A model generated the notes under the pieces. It was not told the origin of the DNA and did no database searches. It saw only the letters and a program-made list of their open reading frames with translations. From positions 1 to 64,000 of the forward strand of contig DAOUBP010000058.1 in NCBI GenBank assembly GCA_034432655.1: a stretch of DNA of 64,000 nucleotides, read 5' to 3'. This DNA comes from DAOUBP01 sp034432655. Lineage in GTDB: Bacteria > Chloroflexota > Anaerolineae > CG2-30-64-16. Positions 24,625 through 32,345 of the stretch are shown here, piece after piece (the stretch's first letter is position 1; each line of letters begins with the position of its first letter). Made by a program: the position numbers and the translations under genes.

Positions 24625-25734
24625 GTGAGAGACAGTCTGACGATTGACCGGCAGCCGGATATCCCGGCCGACCAGTGGGGACCCGGCTACCGTCTGTGGC
24701 AATCTATCCGCAATCTCCTGGCACAGCGTGGCCCCGAAGGCGCCACGCCGCTGCTGCGCACAGGCTCCCATTTGCTGATCCTGCTGGTGCTGGCCGCCAT
24801 GCTATGGATCAGCCGGGTGCAATTGCCTGCCCTGGACATCGAAGAGGTGCCGCCTGCAGGTCAGGATATCGAGATCATCGAGGCCACCGATGTTGAAGGC
24901 TATGTAGAGGTGGCGGCCGAGACTGAAGATGAAGCCTTCACGCTCGTACGCGCCGCAATTCCTGACACCATCATCCCCGAACGACCGCGCATTGACATCA
25001 TCACCCACACCGTTACGGCGGGCGATACCCTGTACGGCATCGCGAAGAAATACAAGCTCAGCGCCGAAACGGTGATGTTCGCCAATAACCTGGAACGTAA
25101 CCCCGACCTGCTACGGATCGGCCAGCAGCTCGTCATCCTGCCGGTGGACGGCGTTTACCACACCGTCGCCAAGAACGACACCCTGGAGAAGATCGCGAAG
25201 GCTTATAAAGTGAAGCCGGAGGATATCATCAAATATCCTCTCAACCGCCTTGACGCGCGCAATCCGACGATCACCGTCGGGCAGAAGCTGATCGTCCCCG
25301 GCGGCAAGAAGGAAATCCCCGTGCCCCAGGTACAGGTATACCGGGGGCCAGTGCCGCCCGGCGCCAAGAAGGGGACCGGACGGTTCGTGTGGCCCACTTC
25401 CGGCTATCTGACCCAGGGGTTCAAAACGCTCCATCGGGCGATCGATATCGCCCTGGCCACCGGCGCACCGATCAAAGCGGCCGACACGGGCTACGTTGTT
25501 GTCGCAGGCTGGAGCAACGATGGCTATGGAAACTACGTGGTCATTGACCACGGCAACGGCTTCCAGACCCTCTACGCCCATTTGAGCAAGATCTTCGTGA
25601 AGCCCGGCGATGTGATCGGCCAGGGGACGATCATCGGCCACATGGGCTCCACGGGCCGTTCCACCGGGCCGCACCTGCACTTCGAAATCCGCAAGGGCGG
25701 CATCCAGCTTAATCCGCTGAGCTATCTGCCGTAA
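24625..25734 (+). CDS. Membrane-anchored LysM-LysM-M23 cell-wall endopeptidase
   Basis: A 369-aa protein. The cytoplasmic N-terminus leads to a membrane helix (HLLILLVLAAMLWIS, about residues 49-65), then two LysM peptidoglycan-binding motifs (HTVTAGDTLYGIAKKY; HTVAKNDTLEKIAKAY) and a C-terminal M23/LytM domain with HRAIDIA and GPHLHFEI, the zinc and catalytic residues. It likely cuts peptide cross-links or activates other hydrolases during growth. GTG 24625 was chosen as start because the -10 box ends 6 nt before it and the longer frame would begin upstream of the promoter. It converges with the PBP gene, 6 nt apart. Confidence 0.88.
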   Translation: MRDSLTIDRQPDIPADQWGPGYRLWQSIRNLLAQRGPEGATPLLRTGSHLLILLVLAAMLWISRVQLPALDIEEVPPAGQDIEIIEATDVEGYVEVAAETEDEAFTLVRAAIPDTIIPERPRIDIITHTVTAGDTLYGIAKKYKLSAETVMFANNLERNPDLLRIGQQLVILPVDGVYHTVAKNDTLEKIAKAYKVKPEDIIKYPLNRLDARNPTITVGQKLIVPGGKKEIPVPQVQVYRGPVPPGAKKGTGRFVWPTSGYLTQGFKTLHRAIDIALATGAPIKAADTGYVVVAGWSNDGYGNYVVIDHGNGFQTLYAHLSKIFVKPGDVIGQGTIIGHMGSTGRSTGPHLHFEIRKGGIQLNPLSYLP

Positions 25735-25740
25735 GGATGG

Positions 25741-28700
25741 CTACGGCGCAACAACCTCCACCCGCACCCGCGCGCTGCGCACCGCGCCGTTGAGATCAAA
25801 CACGCGCAGGCGCAGCCAGTACTGGCCGGCCGGCAACATCTGAGTCTGCCACACCCCCAAGACGGCGTTGGTCACCGGCGTGAACGACACCAGGGTCACC
25901 GGCAGCCAGTCGAGTTCTCCGGGCAGGGGCGCGGCCGAGTACTCCAGGACGTAACCGGCGAAGCCCGGGCCGTCCGCCGTCCCCCAGATCGTGACCTCGC
26001 CGCCAACCTGCGCGCCCTCTTGTGGCAGCGAGATCACAGCCCGCACCAGCCCCGATGGGGCCGGCGTAGCCGCGGGCGTTGACGGCGCCGGGGGCGTCTC
26101 CTCTGGCGGGGTCGGGACGGGCGTCTCTGCCGCCTCAGGCGTCGGCACAGGTGTCTCCGTCGCCTCGGGGGTCGGAGTTGGTGTTTCGGTCGCCTCAGGG
26201 GTCGGGGTCGGTGTTTCCGTAGCCGTGGGCGTCGGGGTGGGCGTTTCCGTGGGCCTGGCCCAGGTCAATCGCACCACATTGGAAACGGCCACCGGATAGT
26301 CCAGCGAGTTGATATCGTAATAGGCCGCCAGACGCAAGGCGAGTTGTTCGGTGCCGTGCAACAGCGCAGTCGCCGGCACGTCCCACTGCAGCAAAATCCC
26401 GTCCACATCGCGCGCGGCTGCGTCGTTCGGATCGGCCGGCCGCGGGCCCATCAGGATGCCCCACGCCCCAGGATCGTGCGCGGCGCCATATTCCAGCCGC
26501 CAGACGGCCGGTTCAGGGAGCCGGATGCGGCCATAGACCGGGACGATCCCGTCTACCACGCTGCCGTCGGCCGGGAAGAACAGCGTCAGCTCCGGCGCAA
26601 AGGCCAGCGGCGGCCGCTGTACGCTCAACAGGGGCAGGTTCCTGGCCTCGGCCCAGGCCCGATATTTCTCCGGGAAGATCATCACGTCGCGCACTTCGAT
26701 GCGGTCGGGCGGTGTAAACTCGGTCGCCAGCTGCCCCGTCACACGATCAATGCGCACTCGCTGCCACAGATCGTAGCCGGCCGGCAACGGAGGCTGGCCC
26801 TCGGCGAAGTACTCCTGGCGCTGCGCCGGACACGCCTCGCTGGGCAGCGTGCCGCTGTCGGCGCACACGGTGATCCGCTGGACGCCCGGCGGCGGCACAA
26901 ACGCTGAAGCCGGCTGTCCTGCGGTGCCGCTCAGCATCACCTTGTGCCAGATGGGGGCCGCACCCACGGAGCCGGCCGTGCGCTGCATGGGGGTGTAGTC
27001 GGCGTTGCCCACCCACACCCCTACTGCCAGATCGGGCGTGTAGCCCATGGTCCAGGCATCCCGATAATCGTTGGTGGTGCCGGTCTTGACAGCCACCGGC
27101 CGATCGGGCAAGGTCATAATGTTGCGGACACCGCCGAACATCGGCTGACGGGCCTCTACGTCCGACAAGATCGAGGAAATCAGGAAGGTATGTTGCGGGT
27201 TGAACGCCTGGGTGGCTGGCGATGGGGTGACCGCCACCACCGGGCCCGGGGCCGCACCCAGGCACCCGCGCACAGACTCCGCAGCCGCGCCACGCCAGAT
27301 GAGCCGGCCCTGATCGTCCAACACGCACCCAATGGGGCTGACCGGCACCTGCACGCCGCCGTTGGCCAGGGTCGCATAGGCGGCCGTGAGCTCCAAAAGG
27401 GTCACCTCACCGCCCCCCAACGCCAGCGACAGGCCGTAATCGGGGCGTGTCAACGTGGTGATGCCGGCCCGCCTGGCGACATCCTTCAAACGTTCCAGGC
27501 CCACGTGCTGCAGCGCTTTGACTGCCGGAATATTATACGAATTCGCCAGAGCGGTCCGCACGCTGACCAGGCCATGTTCCTTCACGTCCTGTTCGTTGCC
27601 GCCGTAGTTGTAGGGCACATAAGGCGGCCGGCCCGGCCCGTCCGGGAACTCGCTGCGGACGTCCATGATGGCGGTCGCCGGGGTCCAATAGCCGGGCGGT
27701 TCGATCGCGCTGATCGCCTCAGCCTGCGGGCCGGGGGTGCCCTGGGTCAAACTCAACTCGCCGGCCACCCGGGCCGCCTGAGCCGCAGCCACCGCAGTGG
27801 GCGAGGTGTCTACCGCCGGCGGCATCTCAAAAGCGGCCAGATAGACGAACGGCTTGATGGCCGAGCCGGGCTGGCGAGGGGCTAACGCCATGTTGATCTG
27901 ACCGCTGATCTCGGCATTTTGGAAATCGGCGCTGCCGACCATAGCCAGCACCTCACCGGTGCCGGGCCGCAGCGCGACCACGGCGCCGTTCTTCCCGTTT
28001 TGCGCGGCCAGCGCTGTCACCTGCTGTTTCACCGCCTCCTCGGCCGCCTCCTGCAAGCGCGTGTCCAGCGTGGTGTGGATGCGCAGGCCCCCTTTGCTGG
28101 CCAGCTCCGGGCCCAGGGTAGACTCCACCAGCCCACGCACGTACAACACAAAGTGCGGGTGCCTGGAGTCGTACACCTGCTGCAACGGTTGCAGGGCCAG
28201 CGGCTCGGCCCAGGCTGCGTCGGCCTGGGCCGGCGTGATGTAGCCGCGCTGCACCATCAGCCGCAGCACATCGCCCTGGCGGCGCTTCACCGGGCCCGGG
28301 CTGCCATCCGCCTCCCACAAACGGGTGTAAGGATCGTAGTAAGCTGGCGCCTGGGGCAGGCCCGCTAACATGGCGGCCTGGGCCAGCGTCAGCTCAGATG
28401 CATGGACGCCGAAATACGTTTCCGCTGCGGCCTCCACGCCGTAGGCCAGGTTCCCGTAATAGATCTCGTTGAGATAGATCTGGAGGATGGTGTCTTTGGG
28501 ATAGCGCCGGGTGATCTCGGCCGCCAGGATCGCCTCTTTCACCTTCCGGGAGATCGTGCGCTCAGGCGAAAGAAAGGTGAGCTTGACCAGCTGCTGCGTG
28601 ATGGTGCTGCCCCCCGGCCCGCTCAGGTCGCGCTCCCGCACGGCGTAGTACAACGCCCGGGCCAGGCCCACCGGATCAACGCCGGGATGTTGATAGAAAT

Positions 28701-29304
28701 TCGGGTCCTCGGTGGCGATGGTGGCGTCAATCAGGTAGGGCGAGATACGATCCAGCGGCACCGCGGTGCGCCGGCCGTAGTTGGGATCGCCCACCTCGCT
28801 CAAGACGTTGCCGTCCCGATCGTAGATCAAGGTGGACTTGAACTGACTGACCCGGGTCTGAAGCTCCTCCGGCTGCGGCAGATCGCGCGCAATGCTGGCA
28901 TAGCCGACCAACGTCAGGCCGAAGAACAACATGCCCACCGCCACCAGCAGCAGGAGCACCAGGGCAATGCCGCCGCACCCGCTGCGTTGTCCCGCCGGGG
29001 GCAGAGCACGGCGGGGCCGGGCCTTCTGAACCCCCGGCTGCGGTGAAGGTTGAGGCGCGGCCCGCAAATTGCCTTTTTCCGGCGCGGCCGACGAACGCGG
29101 CGGCGCCGGGGGCGGCACAGAGGACAAAGGTTGCGCAGCCGGTCCTTGCGGCGCGGCCGCCGGGGTTGCTCCCGGAAGCGGTGGCTGAGCGCGCGGCCCC
29201 TGTGGTGTTGCCGACGGCGGCTGTGCCGGGTCAGCTGCAGCCGGCCCATCTGGCCGGAGGAGCAACCGGCTGCCCCACTCTTCGTCAGATGACGGATAAG
29301 ACAT
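25741..29304 (-). CDS. Class A penicillin-binding protein (glycosyltransferase/transpeptidase)
   Basis: A 1187-aa bifunctional peptidoglycan synthase. Order: Pro/Ala/Gln-rich cytoplasmic N-terminus (1-105), a membrane helix (GIALVLLLLVAVGMLFFG), the GT51 domain (EDPNFYQHPGVDPVGLARAL; GGSTITQQLVKLTF), then the transpeptidase with SxxK (PGSAIKPFVY), SxN (ANSYNIPAVKAL) and KTG (VKTGTTNDYRDAWTMGY). After about 890 comes an Ig-like segment, a T/P/E repeat linker (about 1010-1075) and a final Ig-like domain. It is longer than typical PBP1 because of this C-terminal extension, which may span or bind the wall. The ATG follows GAAGGTG. GlgC genes lie upstream on the same strand. Confidence 0.93.
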   Translation of the reverse strand: MSYPSSDEEWGSRLLLRPDGPAAADPAQPPSATPQGPRAQPPLPGATPAAAPQGPAAQPLSSVPPPAPPRSSAAPEKGNLRAAPQPSPQPGVQKARPRRALPPAGQRSGCGGIALVLLLLVAVGMLFFGLTLVGYASIARDLPQPEELQTRVSQFKSTLIYDRDGNVLSEVGDPNYGRRTAVPLDRISPYLIDATIATEDPNFYQHPGVDPVGLARALYYAVRERDLSGPGGSTITQQLVKLTFLSPERTISRKVKEAILAAEITRRYPKDTILQIYLNEIYYGNLAYGVEAAAETYFGVHASELTLAQAAMLAGLPQAPAYYDPYTRLWEADGSPGPVKRRQGDVLRLMVQRGYITPAQADAAWAEPLALQPLQQVYDSRHPHFVLYVRGLVESTLGPELASKGGLRIHTTLDTRLQEAAEEAVKQQVTALAAQNGKNGAVVALRPGTGEVLAMVGSADFQNAEISGQINMALAPRQPGSAIKPFVYLAAFEMPPAVDTSPTAVAAAQAARVAGELSLTQGTPGPQAEAISAIEPPGYWTPATAIMDVRSEFPDGPGRPPYVPYNYGGNEQDVKEHGLVSVRTALANSYNIPAVKALQHVGLERLKDVARRAGITTLTRPDYGLSLALGGGEVTLLELTAAYATLANGGVQVPVSPIGCVLDDQGRLIWRGAAAESVRGCLGAAPGPVVAVTPSPATQAFNPQHTFLISSILSDVEARQPMFGGVRNIMTLPDRPVAVKTGTTNDYRDAWTMGYTPDLAVGVWVGNADYTPMQRTAGSVGAAPIWHKVMLSGTAGQPASAFVPPPGVQRITVCADSGTLPSEACPAQRQEYFAEGQPPLPAGYDLWQRVRIDRVTGQLATEFTPPDRIEVRDVMIFPEKYRAWAEARNLPLLSVQRPPLAFAPELTLFFPADGSVVDGIVPVYGRIRLPEPAVWRLEYGAAHDPGAWGILMGPRPADPNDAAARDVDGILLQWDVPATALLHGTEQLALRLAAYYDINSLDYPVAVSNVVRLTWARPTETPTPTPTATETPTPTPEATETPTPTPEATETPVPTPEAAETPVPTPPEETPPAPSTPAATPAPSGLVRAVISLPQEGAQVGGEVTIWGTADGPGFAGYVLEYSAAPLPGELDWLPVTLVSFTPVTNAVLGVWQTQMLPAGQYWLRLRVFDLNGAVRSARVRVEVVAP
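26109..26253 (-). repeat. 30-bp coding tandem repeat (ETPTPTPEAT) in PBP linker
   Basis: About five degenerate 30-bp units encode ETPTPTPEAT-type decapeptides in the PBP C-terminal linker. Such T/P/E linkers are common in secreted Chloroflexota proteins and vary in copy number. Confidence 0.75.
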
Positions 29305-29335
29305 GGCGATGATACACCTTCAAGAGAATAAGATA

Positions 29336-29358
29336 CCAGCCGGGTTGACCCCGGCTGG
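29336..29358 (-). terminator. Hairpin between glgC-like gene and PBP gene
   Basis: CCAGCCGGG (29336-29344) and CCCGGCTGG (29350-29358) form a 9-bp stem with loop TTGAC. On the minus strand it is followed by the T-rich TATCTTATTCTC, so it may partly terminate transcription from the glgC pair before the PBP gene. Confidence 0.45.
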
Positions 29359-29404
29359 CATATAGGACGTCACACAGCACAAAAAGGTTGCAGGAAGAAC
29401 GTCT

Positions 29405-30658
29405 TCACCCGACGATCGTCTCGCCGCTGGCCACCTCGCTGCCCGGATAAGCCCTGGCGGTCACATTGGGGTAGATGATCACGTTGCGGCCCACGGTGAC
29501 GCCGGCCGGGATCAGTGCGTCCTTGCCGGCCACGATCAAGCCGGTGTTGAGCCTTTCGGGCCACTTATGGTTAGGGGTGTTGTCCTCGCCTACGCCGACG
29601 TGGGCGCCTGCCCCGACCACCACCCGCTTGTCCAGGATAGCCCGGTCCACTTCGGCGCCCTCCTCGATCACAGCGTCGGTCATGATAATAGAGTCACGCA
29701 CCACGGCGCCCTTTTTCACCCACACGCCGGGCGAGATCACCGACCGGTTCACCGTGCCTTCGATGCGGCAGCCATCGCAGAGGAGATTGCCCTCGACCCG
29801 CGCGCCTTCACCGATGTAGACGGCCGGCCGCTCTTCGCTGCGGGTGTAAATGGGCCAATCCAGATCGTACAGATCCAGGGCTGAGGTCTCGGCCAACAAG
29901 GCCATATTGGCTTCGTAGTACGCCTGGATGGTGCCGACGTCGGCCCAATACCCCAGGAACGGATACGCGTAAGCGCGCGTTTCGGCCACCAGCCGCGGGA
30001 CCACCTCGCCGCCGAAATTGCGCTGCTTCTTACCGGTGCTGTCGGTCAGATACTTCGCCAACACCTCCCGCCGCACCACATAGATGCCCATGCTGGCCTG
30101 AGTGCTGCGGGTGCGCCGCGGCTTTTCTTCGTAACTGACAATCCGGCCGCCGGGTTCGGCGCTGATCATGCCGTAGCGGTAAGACTCAAACGGCGGCACC
30201 GACCGCACTGCGATGGTCAGGTCGGCCGCGTTTTCCTGATGGAAGCGCAGCAGAGGGCGATAGTCCATCTTGTAAACGTGGTCACCGGCCAGGATCAGGA
30301 CATCTTCCACGTGGCTGCGCACCACGTCCAGGTTAAACCGCAACGCATCGGCCGTGCCTTCCTGCCAGGCGCCCTTTTCCCCGCGCGTGCTCTGATAGGG
30401 CTGCAGCAGGCGCAGGCCGCCGGTCGTCCGGTCCAGGTCCCACGGCCGGCCGACGCCGATATGCTCGTTCAGGGAACGCGGCATGTATTGAGTCAACACG
30501 TTGACGTCGTAGATCTCGGAGTTAACGCAGTTAGACAATGAGAAGTCAATAATGCGATATTTGCCGCCGAAGGGCATGGCCGCCTCGGAGCGTAAGGCGG
30601 TCAGGACGCTGAGTGCGGGGCCTTCACCGCCGGCCAGGATCATTGCAACCACAGACAT
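29405..30658 (-). CDS. GlgC paralogue with degenerate active site (GlgD-like, probably regulatory subunit)
   Basis: A 417-aa ADP-glucose pyrophosphorylase-family protein: N-terminal nucleotidyltransferase fold (MILAGGEG; GKYRIIDFSLSN; DHVYKMDYRPLLRFH) and C-terminal left-handed beta-helix. The substrate loop that reads GAGTRLGVLSDQRAKPAVP in the adjacent paralogue reads GEGPALSVLTALRSEAAMP here. The conserved Arg of GxGxRL and the Lys of RAKPAVP are both gone. These residues are needed for catalysis in characterised enzymes, so this copy is probably non-catalytic and partners GlgC, as GlgD does in Firmicutes (inference). It lies 3 nt after glgC, with GGGGAGGTG before its ATG. Confidence 0.85.
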   Translation of the reverse strand: MSVVAMILAGGEGPALSVLTALRSEAAMPFGGKYRIIDFSLSNCVNSEIYDVNVLTQYMPRSLNEHIGVGRPWDLDRTTGGLRLLQPYQSTRGEKGAWQEGTADALRFNLDVVRSHVEDVLILAGDHVYKMDYRPLLRFHQENAADLTIAVRSVPPFESYRYGMISAEPGGRIVSYEEKPRRTRSTQASMGIYVVRREVLAKYLTDSTGKKQRNFGGEVVPRLVAETRAYAYPFLGYWADVGTIQAYYEANMALLAETSALDLYDLDWPIYTRSEERPAVYIGEGARVEGNLLCDGCRIEGTVNRSVISPGVWVKKGAVVRDSIIMTDAVIEEGAEVDRAILDKRVVVGAGAHVGVGEDNTPNHKWPERLNTGLIVAGKDALIPAGVTVGRNVIIYPNVTARAYPGSEVASGETIVG

Positions 30659-30661
30659 GCC

Positions 30662-31933
30662 TCACCTCCCCTGTTGTTTGACCGTCGCGCCGCTGGGCAC
30701 CACGCCATCGAATGCTGCGAACGCCTCTTCATCCACGCCGGCCTCGACCACCACGTTGCGCCCGATCCGACAGCCGGCCGGGATGCGCGCGCCTTTGCCC
30801 ACGATCGAAGGGCCGGTGTTGAAGCGGTCGGGATACTCCTGGTTCGGCGTGGTGTAGTCATCCCCCCAGCCCAGATGCGTGCCGGAACCGACAACCACGT
30901 TCTTGTCCACGATGCAGCGATCTACCACAGCGCCGGGGCCGATCCAGGTGTCGTTCATAATGACGCTCTCACGCACGACTGCGCCAGGCGAAACGTAAAC
31001 CCCCGGCGACAGCACCGATTTCACCACCTGGCCCCGCACGATGCAACCGTTACAAATCATGCTGCGGTCAACACTCGCCTGCGGGCCCAGTTTGGCCGGC
31101 GCGCGGCCCTCGCTCTTGGTGTGGATCACCCAGCTGGGGTCGTACAGGTTGAGCCTCGATTGCCCTGAGACCAGCTCCATGCTGGTGCTCCAATAAGCAT
31201 CCACCGTGCCGACGTCCACCCAGTAGCCTTCAAAGGGATAGGTGTAGATCCGGTGGCTCTCCACCATGCTGGGGATCACATGTTTGCCGAAATCGAGGTC
31301 GGGATGTTCTTGCGACAGGGTCTTCAGGCGTTCCTCCAGCGCGCTGAAACTGAAGACGTACACGCCCATGTTGGCCAGGGTGCTGGGCGCCTCCTTAGGT
31401 TTCTCCAGGAAGCGGATCACCCGGCCGTCCTCGTCGGTGAGCACAATGCCGAAGCGAGAGGTCTCCTCAGGGGCCACGTTCATCACCGCCACCGTCAGAT
31501 CCGCTTTGCGTTCGGCGTGCGCCCGCAACATCGGCCGGTAGTCCATCTTGTAGATGTGATCGCCGGAGAGGATCAACACCGCTTCGGCCCGGCTTTCCCG
31601 CAGATAATCCAGGTTCTGGTACACCGCGTCGGCAGTGCCGCCGTACCATTCCTGATGGCCACGGCCTTGATAGGGCTGCAACAGCCGCACACCACCGCGG
31701 CCCCGGTCCAGGTCCCAGGGCCGGCCGATCCCGATGTGCTCGTTCAGCGAGCGGGGCAGATATTGCGTCAGCACCCCCACATCGTAAATGCCGGAGTTCA
31801 CCACATTAGAGAGGGTGAAATCAATAATGCGGTAGCGACCGGCGAAGGGCACGGCTGGCTTGGCGCGCTGATCGGAGAGAACGCCCAGGCGGGTGCCGGC
31901 ACCGCCGGCCAGGATCAGGGCAACAACTCGCAT
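30662..31933 (-). CDS. glgC: Glucose-1-phosphate adenylyltransferase
   Basis: A 423-aa enzyme forming ADP-glucose from ATP and glucose 1-phosphate for glycogen synthesis. Active-site motifs are intact: LILAGGAGTRLGVLSDQRAKP, split as GxGTRL and RAKPAVP, then GDHIYKMDYRPML. The C-terminal half shows the hexapeptide-repeat helix (SMICNGCIVRG; GAVVRESVIMNDTW). AAAGGAG precedes the ATG. It is the first gene of a two-gene operon with its degenerate paralogue. Confidence 0.93.
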   Translation of the reverse strand: MRVVALILAGGAGTRLGVLSDQRAKPAVPFAGRYRIIDFTLSNVVNSGIYDVGVLTQYLPRSLNEHIGIGRPWDLDRGRGGVRLLQPYQGRGHQEWYGGTADAVYQNLDYLRESRAEAVLILSGDHIYKMDYRPMLRAHAERKADLTVAVMNVAPEETSRFGIVLTDEDGRVIRFLEKPKEAPSTLANMGVYVFSFSALEERLKTLSQEHPDLDFGKHVIPSMVESHRIYTYPFEGYWVDVGTVDAYWSTSMELVSGQSRLNLYDPSWVIHTKSEGRAPAKLGPQASVDRSMICNGCIVRGQVVKSVLSPGVYVSPGAVVRESVIMNDTWIGPGAVVDRCIVDKNVVVGSGTHLGWGDDYTTPNQEYPDRFNTGPSIVGKGARIPAGCRIGRNVVVEAGVDEEAFAAFDGVVPSGATVKQQGR

Positions 31934-31964
31934 AGCTCACTCCTTTGCATGGTCTGTGCAGGTG

Positions 31965-31993
31965 TTTGTAACACGAAAGCAGGCAGAGGTCAA
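31965..31993 (-). promoter_or_regulatory. Promoter of the glgC operon
   Basis: Read on the minus strand: TTGACC (31988-31993), 17 bp, TACAAA (31965-31970). It gives a leader of about 25 nt. It is divergent from the feo promoter, whose -35 box starts 24 bp away. Confidence 0.7.
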
Positions 31994-32005
31994 ACTACCG
32001 CGATG

Positions 32006-32068
32006 TGATAGATATCATAGACAGGGCAACGCAAGTGCCGTATATTTTATTGCAAATAAATTGCAATA
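32006..32068 (+). promoter_or_regulatory. feo promoter with palindromic metal-regulator operator
   Basis: TAGACA (32018-32023), 17 bp, TATATT (32041-32046). Just downstream lies a perfect palindrome TATTGCAA-N5-TTGCAATA (32048-32068) covering the predicted transcription start, an ideal position for a repressor. A second palindrome, TGATA-GA-TATCA (32006-32017), overlaps the upstream edge of the promoter. The gene content points to an iron-responsive Fur- or DtxR-type repressor; which one binds cannot be decided from sequence. Confidence 0.65.
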
Positions 32069-32090
32069 GCATCGTCAACCAGGAGACAAC

Positions 32091-32345
32091 ATGCGATCAG
32101 AGCGACAAACAGGACCGTGCACCACCATCGGCCAACTGCCGGCCGGCGCGCATGGCATCGTACAGGATCTTCTCGGCGGGCATCAGTTCATCAGCCGGCT
32201 GGCCAGCCTGGGCTTCACGGTCGGCGCAGACTTCGAGGTGCGTCAGAACTGCGGTTACGGCCCTATGCTGGTCTGGGTGCGCGGCACGTTGATCGCGCTG
32301 GGCCGCGCCGAGGCCGCCCGGGTCGCAGTCCGGAGCGGAGGGTGA
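32091..32345 (+). CDS. feoA: Ferrous iron transport protein A
   Basis: An 84-aa cytoplasmic SH3-like protein that assists FeoB. It has the FeoA pattern TIGQLPAGAHGIV, then RLASLGFTVGADFEV and GTLIALGRAEAARV. Start ATG with AGGAGA 4 nt upstream. Its TGA overlaps the feoB ATG by one base. Confidence 0.9.
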   Translation: MRSERQTGPCTTIGQLPAGAHGIVQDLLGGHQFISRLASLGFTVGADFEVRQNCGYGPMLVWVRGTLIALGRAEAARVAVRSGG

